From assembly GCA_025890175.1 (NCBI GenBank), contig JANPYM010000007.1, positions 2,437,517-2,501,516 of the forward strand: 64,000 bases of DNA, written 5' to 3'. Below are positions 63,219 through 64,000 of this stretch, one piece after another (the stretch's first letter is position 1; every line of letters begins with the position of its first letter). Position numbers and translations under genes: made by a program. Below the pieces are notes generated by a model that saw only the letters and a list, made by a program, of their open reading frames with translations, made no database searches and was not told the DNA's origin. The DNA comes from Ciborinia camelliae (lineage: Eukaryota > Ascomycota > Leotiomycetes > Helotiales > Sclerotiniaceae).

Positions 63219-64000
63219 CTAAGCTGTGATCTGGGCAGGTTTTCGCTCTGCCTCCCCCTCGGCTTCAGCTACAACGTCCTCCTTGATACCTTCCTTGATA
63301 TCTTCCTCGATATCTTCCTCAATATCTTCCTCAATATCTTCCTCAAAATCTTCCTCAAAATCTTCCTCAAAATCTCTAGGAGTGTATACTGGTCCATCAC
63401 CCGAAAGATTGATCTCTGGGTCATCCTTCGCAATAATCTGCGCTTCCTGCCAAGAATAGTACCTTTCAGTCAAAACTTGTTTGATAGCTCTTTGTGTTCT
63501 CCGAACCTGTAAACCCCCAAATTAGCTTTCGTTCTCAATCATCATTCGTGTGGCACATGACCAAACAGGATATAAACCAAAGCCATAACTCACAGTCATA
63601 TCCCTCTTCTCCGAATCCTCATCACCGTATCCCGCCTCCAATCTGTTCCTCTCGTAACTATCCGTAGCAATGCGATTCCTCTCCTTACAGCAAATCCACC
63701 AAAGTGAATGTAAATCTTCCCAACTCTTCCCCCTCAACTCCTCTGCACTCCACGGTCTCCCGTGACTTCCCTCCTCAGCTGGCGTACCGATTGGCTTATC
63801 CTTGTGTCTGAAAAATTCGTATAATCCGTGATCCTCATCAACCTTCACCTTGTTTCGTTTCGATGCATCTAGAACAGGCTGGGGCAATTTCGAATTAGAC
63901 ACCGAGAGGGGTTGGCGGGGTCCCGTTCGTCTTTGAGTAGAGACTCCGCGCAGACGGTTCATATCCCGGGGGTATAGGTATGTGCTGCTGGTAGAGAAGG
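63219..64000 (-). CDS. MRPL4: Mitochondrial ribosomal protein uL29m (MRPL4), 5' end beyond window
   Basis: Component of the large mitoribosomal subunit. Two exons are visible: 63594 to the window edge and 63219-63506, with an 87-nt intron (GTGAGT, TACAG). The frame stays open to base 64000, and the residues before the internal Met at 63962 (FSTSSTYLYPRDMNRLRGVS) look like a mitochondrial presequence and family N-terminus, so the true start lies outside. Conserved uL29m features are RRTGPRQPLSVS, GRPWSAEELRGKSWEDLHSL, WWICCKERNRIATDSYERNR and, after the intron, VRRTQRAIKQVLTERYYSW. The C-terminus carries an unusual acidic tail of tandem FEED/IEED units followed by an Ala/Glu-rich end. Confidence 0.92.
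63285..63372 (-). repeat. 12-bp coding repeat encoding Asp-Phe/Ile-Glu-Glu units in MRPL4
   Basis: About seven tandem 12-bp units related to TCTTCCTCAATA (plus strand) inside the last exon of MRPL4, coding for an acidic DxEE array. Units differ by one or two bases, showing stepwise expansion. Confidence 0.85.

Overview
The window is nuclear DNA of a filamentous ascomycete. The evidence is many short spliceosomal introns (mostly 46-90 nt, GTAAGT/GTATGT-like donors, YAG acceptors), long low-complexity intergenic DNA, and orthologues of fungal-only genes (TOK1-type K+ channel, KRE6/SKN1, fused LEU1, AreB-type GATA factor). The dispersed TACCTAGGTA-type palindromes and the gene content suggest a leotiomycete near Botrytis/Sclerotinia; that placement is inference from memory, not a computed result.

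Layout. 0.5-8.3 kb: a TOK1-type outward rectifier (-), a four-membrane-segment protein of the SRF1 (phospholipase D regulator) type (-), and a mitochondrial K+/H+ exchange-related protein (+). 9.0-13.1 kb: two tandem paralogues (+) sharing a Cys-rich DUF3716-like module, a C-terminal helix and the same intron position. 14.9-17.9 kb: a KRE6/SKN1 beta-glucan synthesis protein (+) with a one-base frameshift in a G8 run. 19.4-21.9 kb: LEU1 (-), followed by about 3 kb of gene-free DNA with an AT-rich island and a pure hexanucleotide array. 25.1-28.5 kb: the MutL homologue PMS1 (-). 30.2-32.3 kb: an AreB-type GATA factor (-), divergent from KRR1 (+, 34.5 kb). 36.7-38.3 kb: a secreted S1/P1 nuclease (+) with a 12-nt microexon, convergent with a 1055-residue HExxH protein (-). 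44.2-46.3 kb and 51.5-53.3 kb: two MFS transporters (+) separated by about 5 kb in which I see no gene. 55.4-58.2 kb: a weak spliced hypothetical, a 62-residue spliced membrane protein and an F-box protein. 59.3-60.3 kb: an internally deleted oxidoreductase pseudogene. 60.7-62.6 kb: GDI1 (-). 63.2 kb to the edge: the 3' part of mitochondrial ribosomal protein uL29m (MRPL4).

The genes are mostly conserved housekeeping or membrane genes and do not form one pathway or a metabolite cluster. The least explained items are the DUF3716-like pair, the large HExxH protein, the tiny membrane protein and the repeated palindromes. For spliced genes the exon boundaries were worked out by hand from splice sites, reading phase and family conservation; coordinates span first to last coding base.
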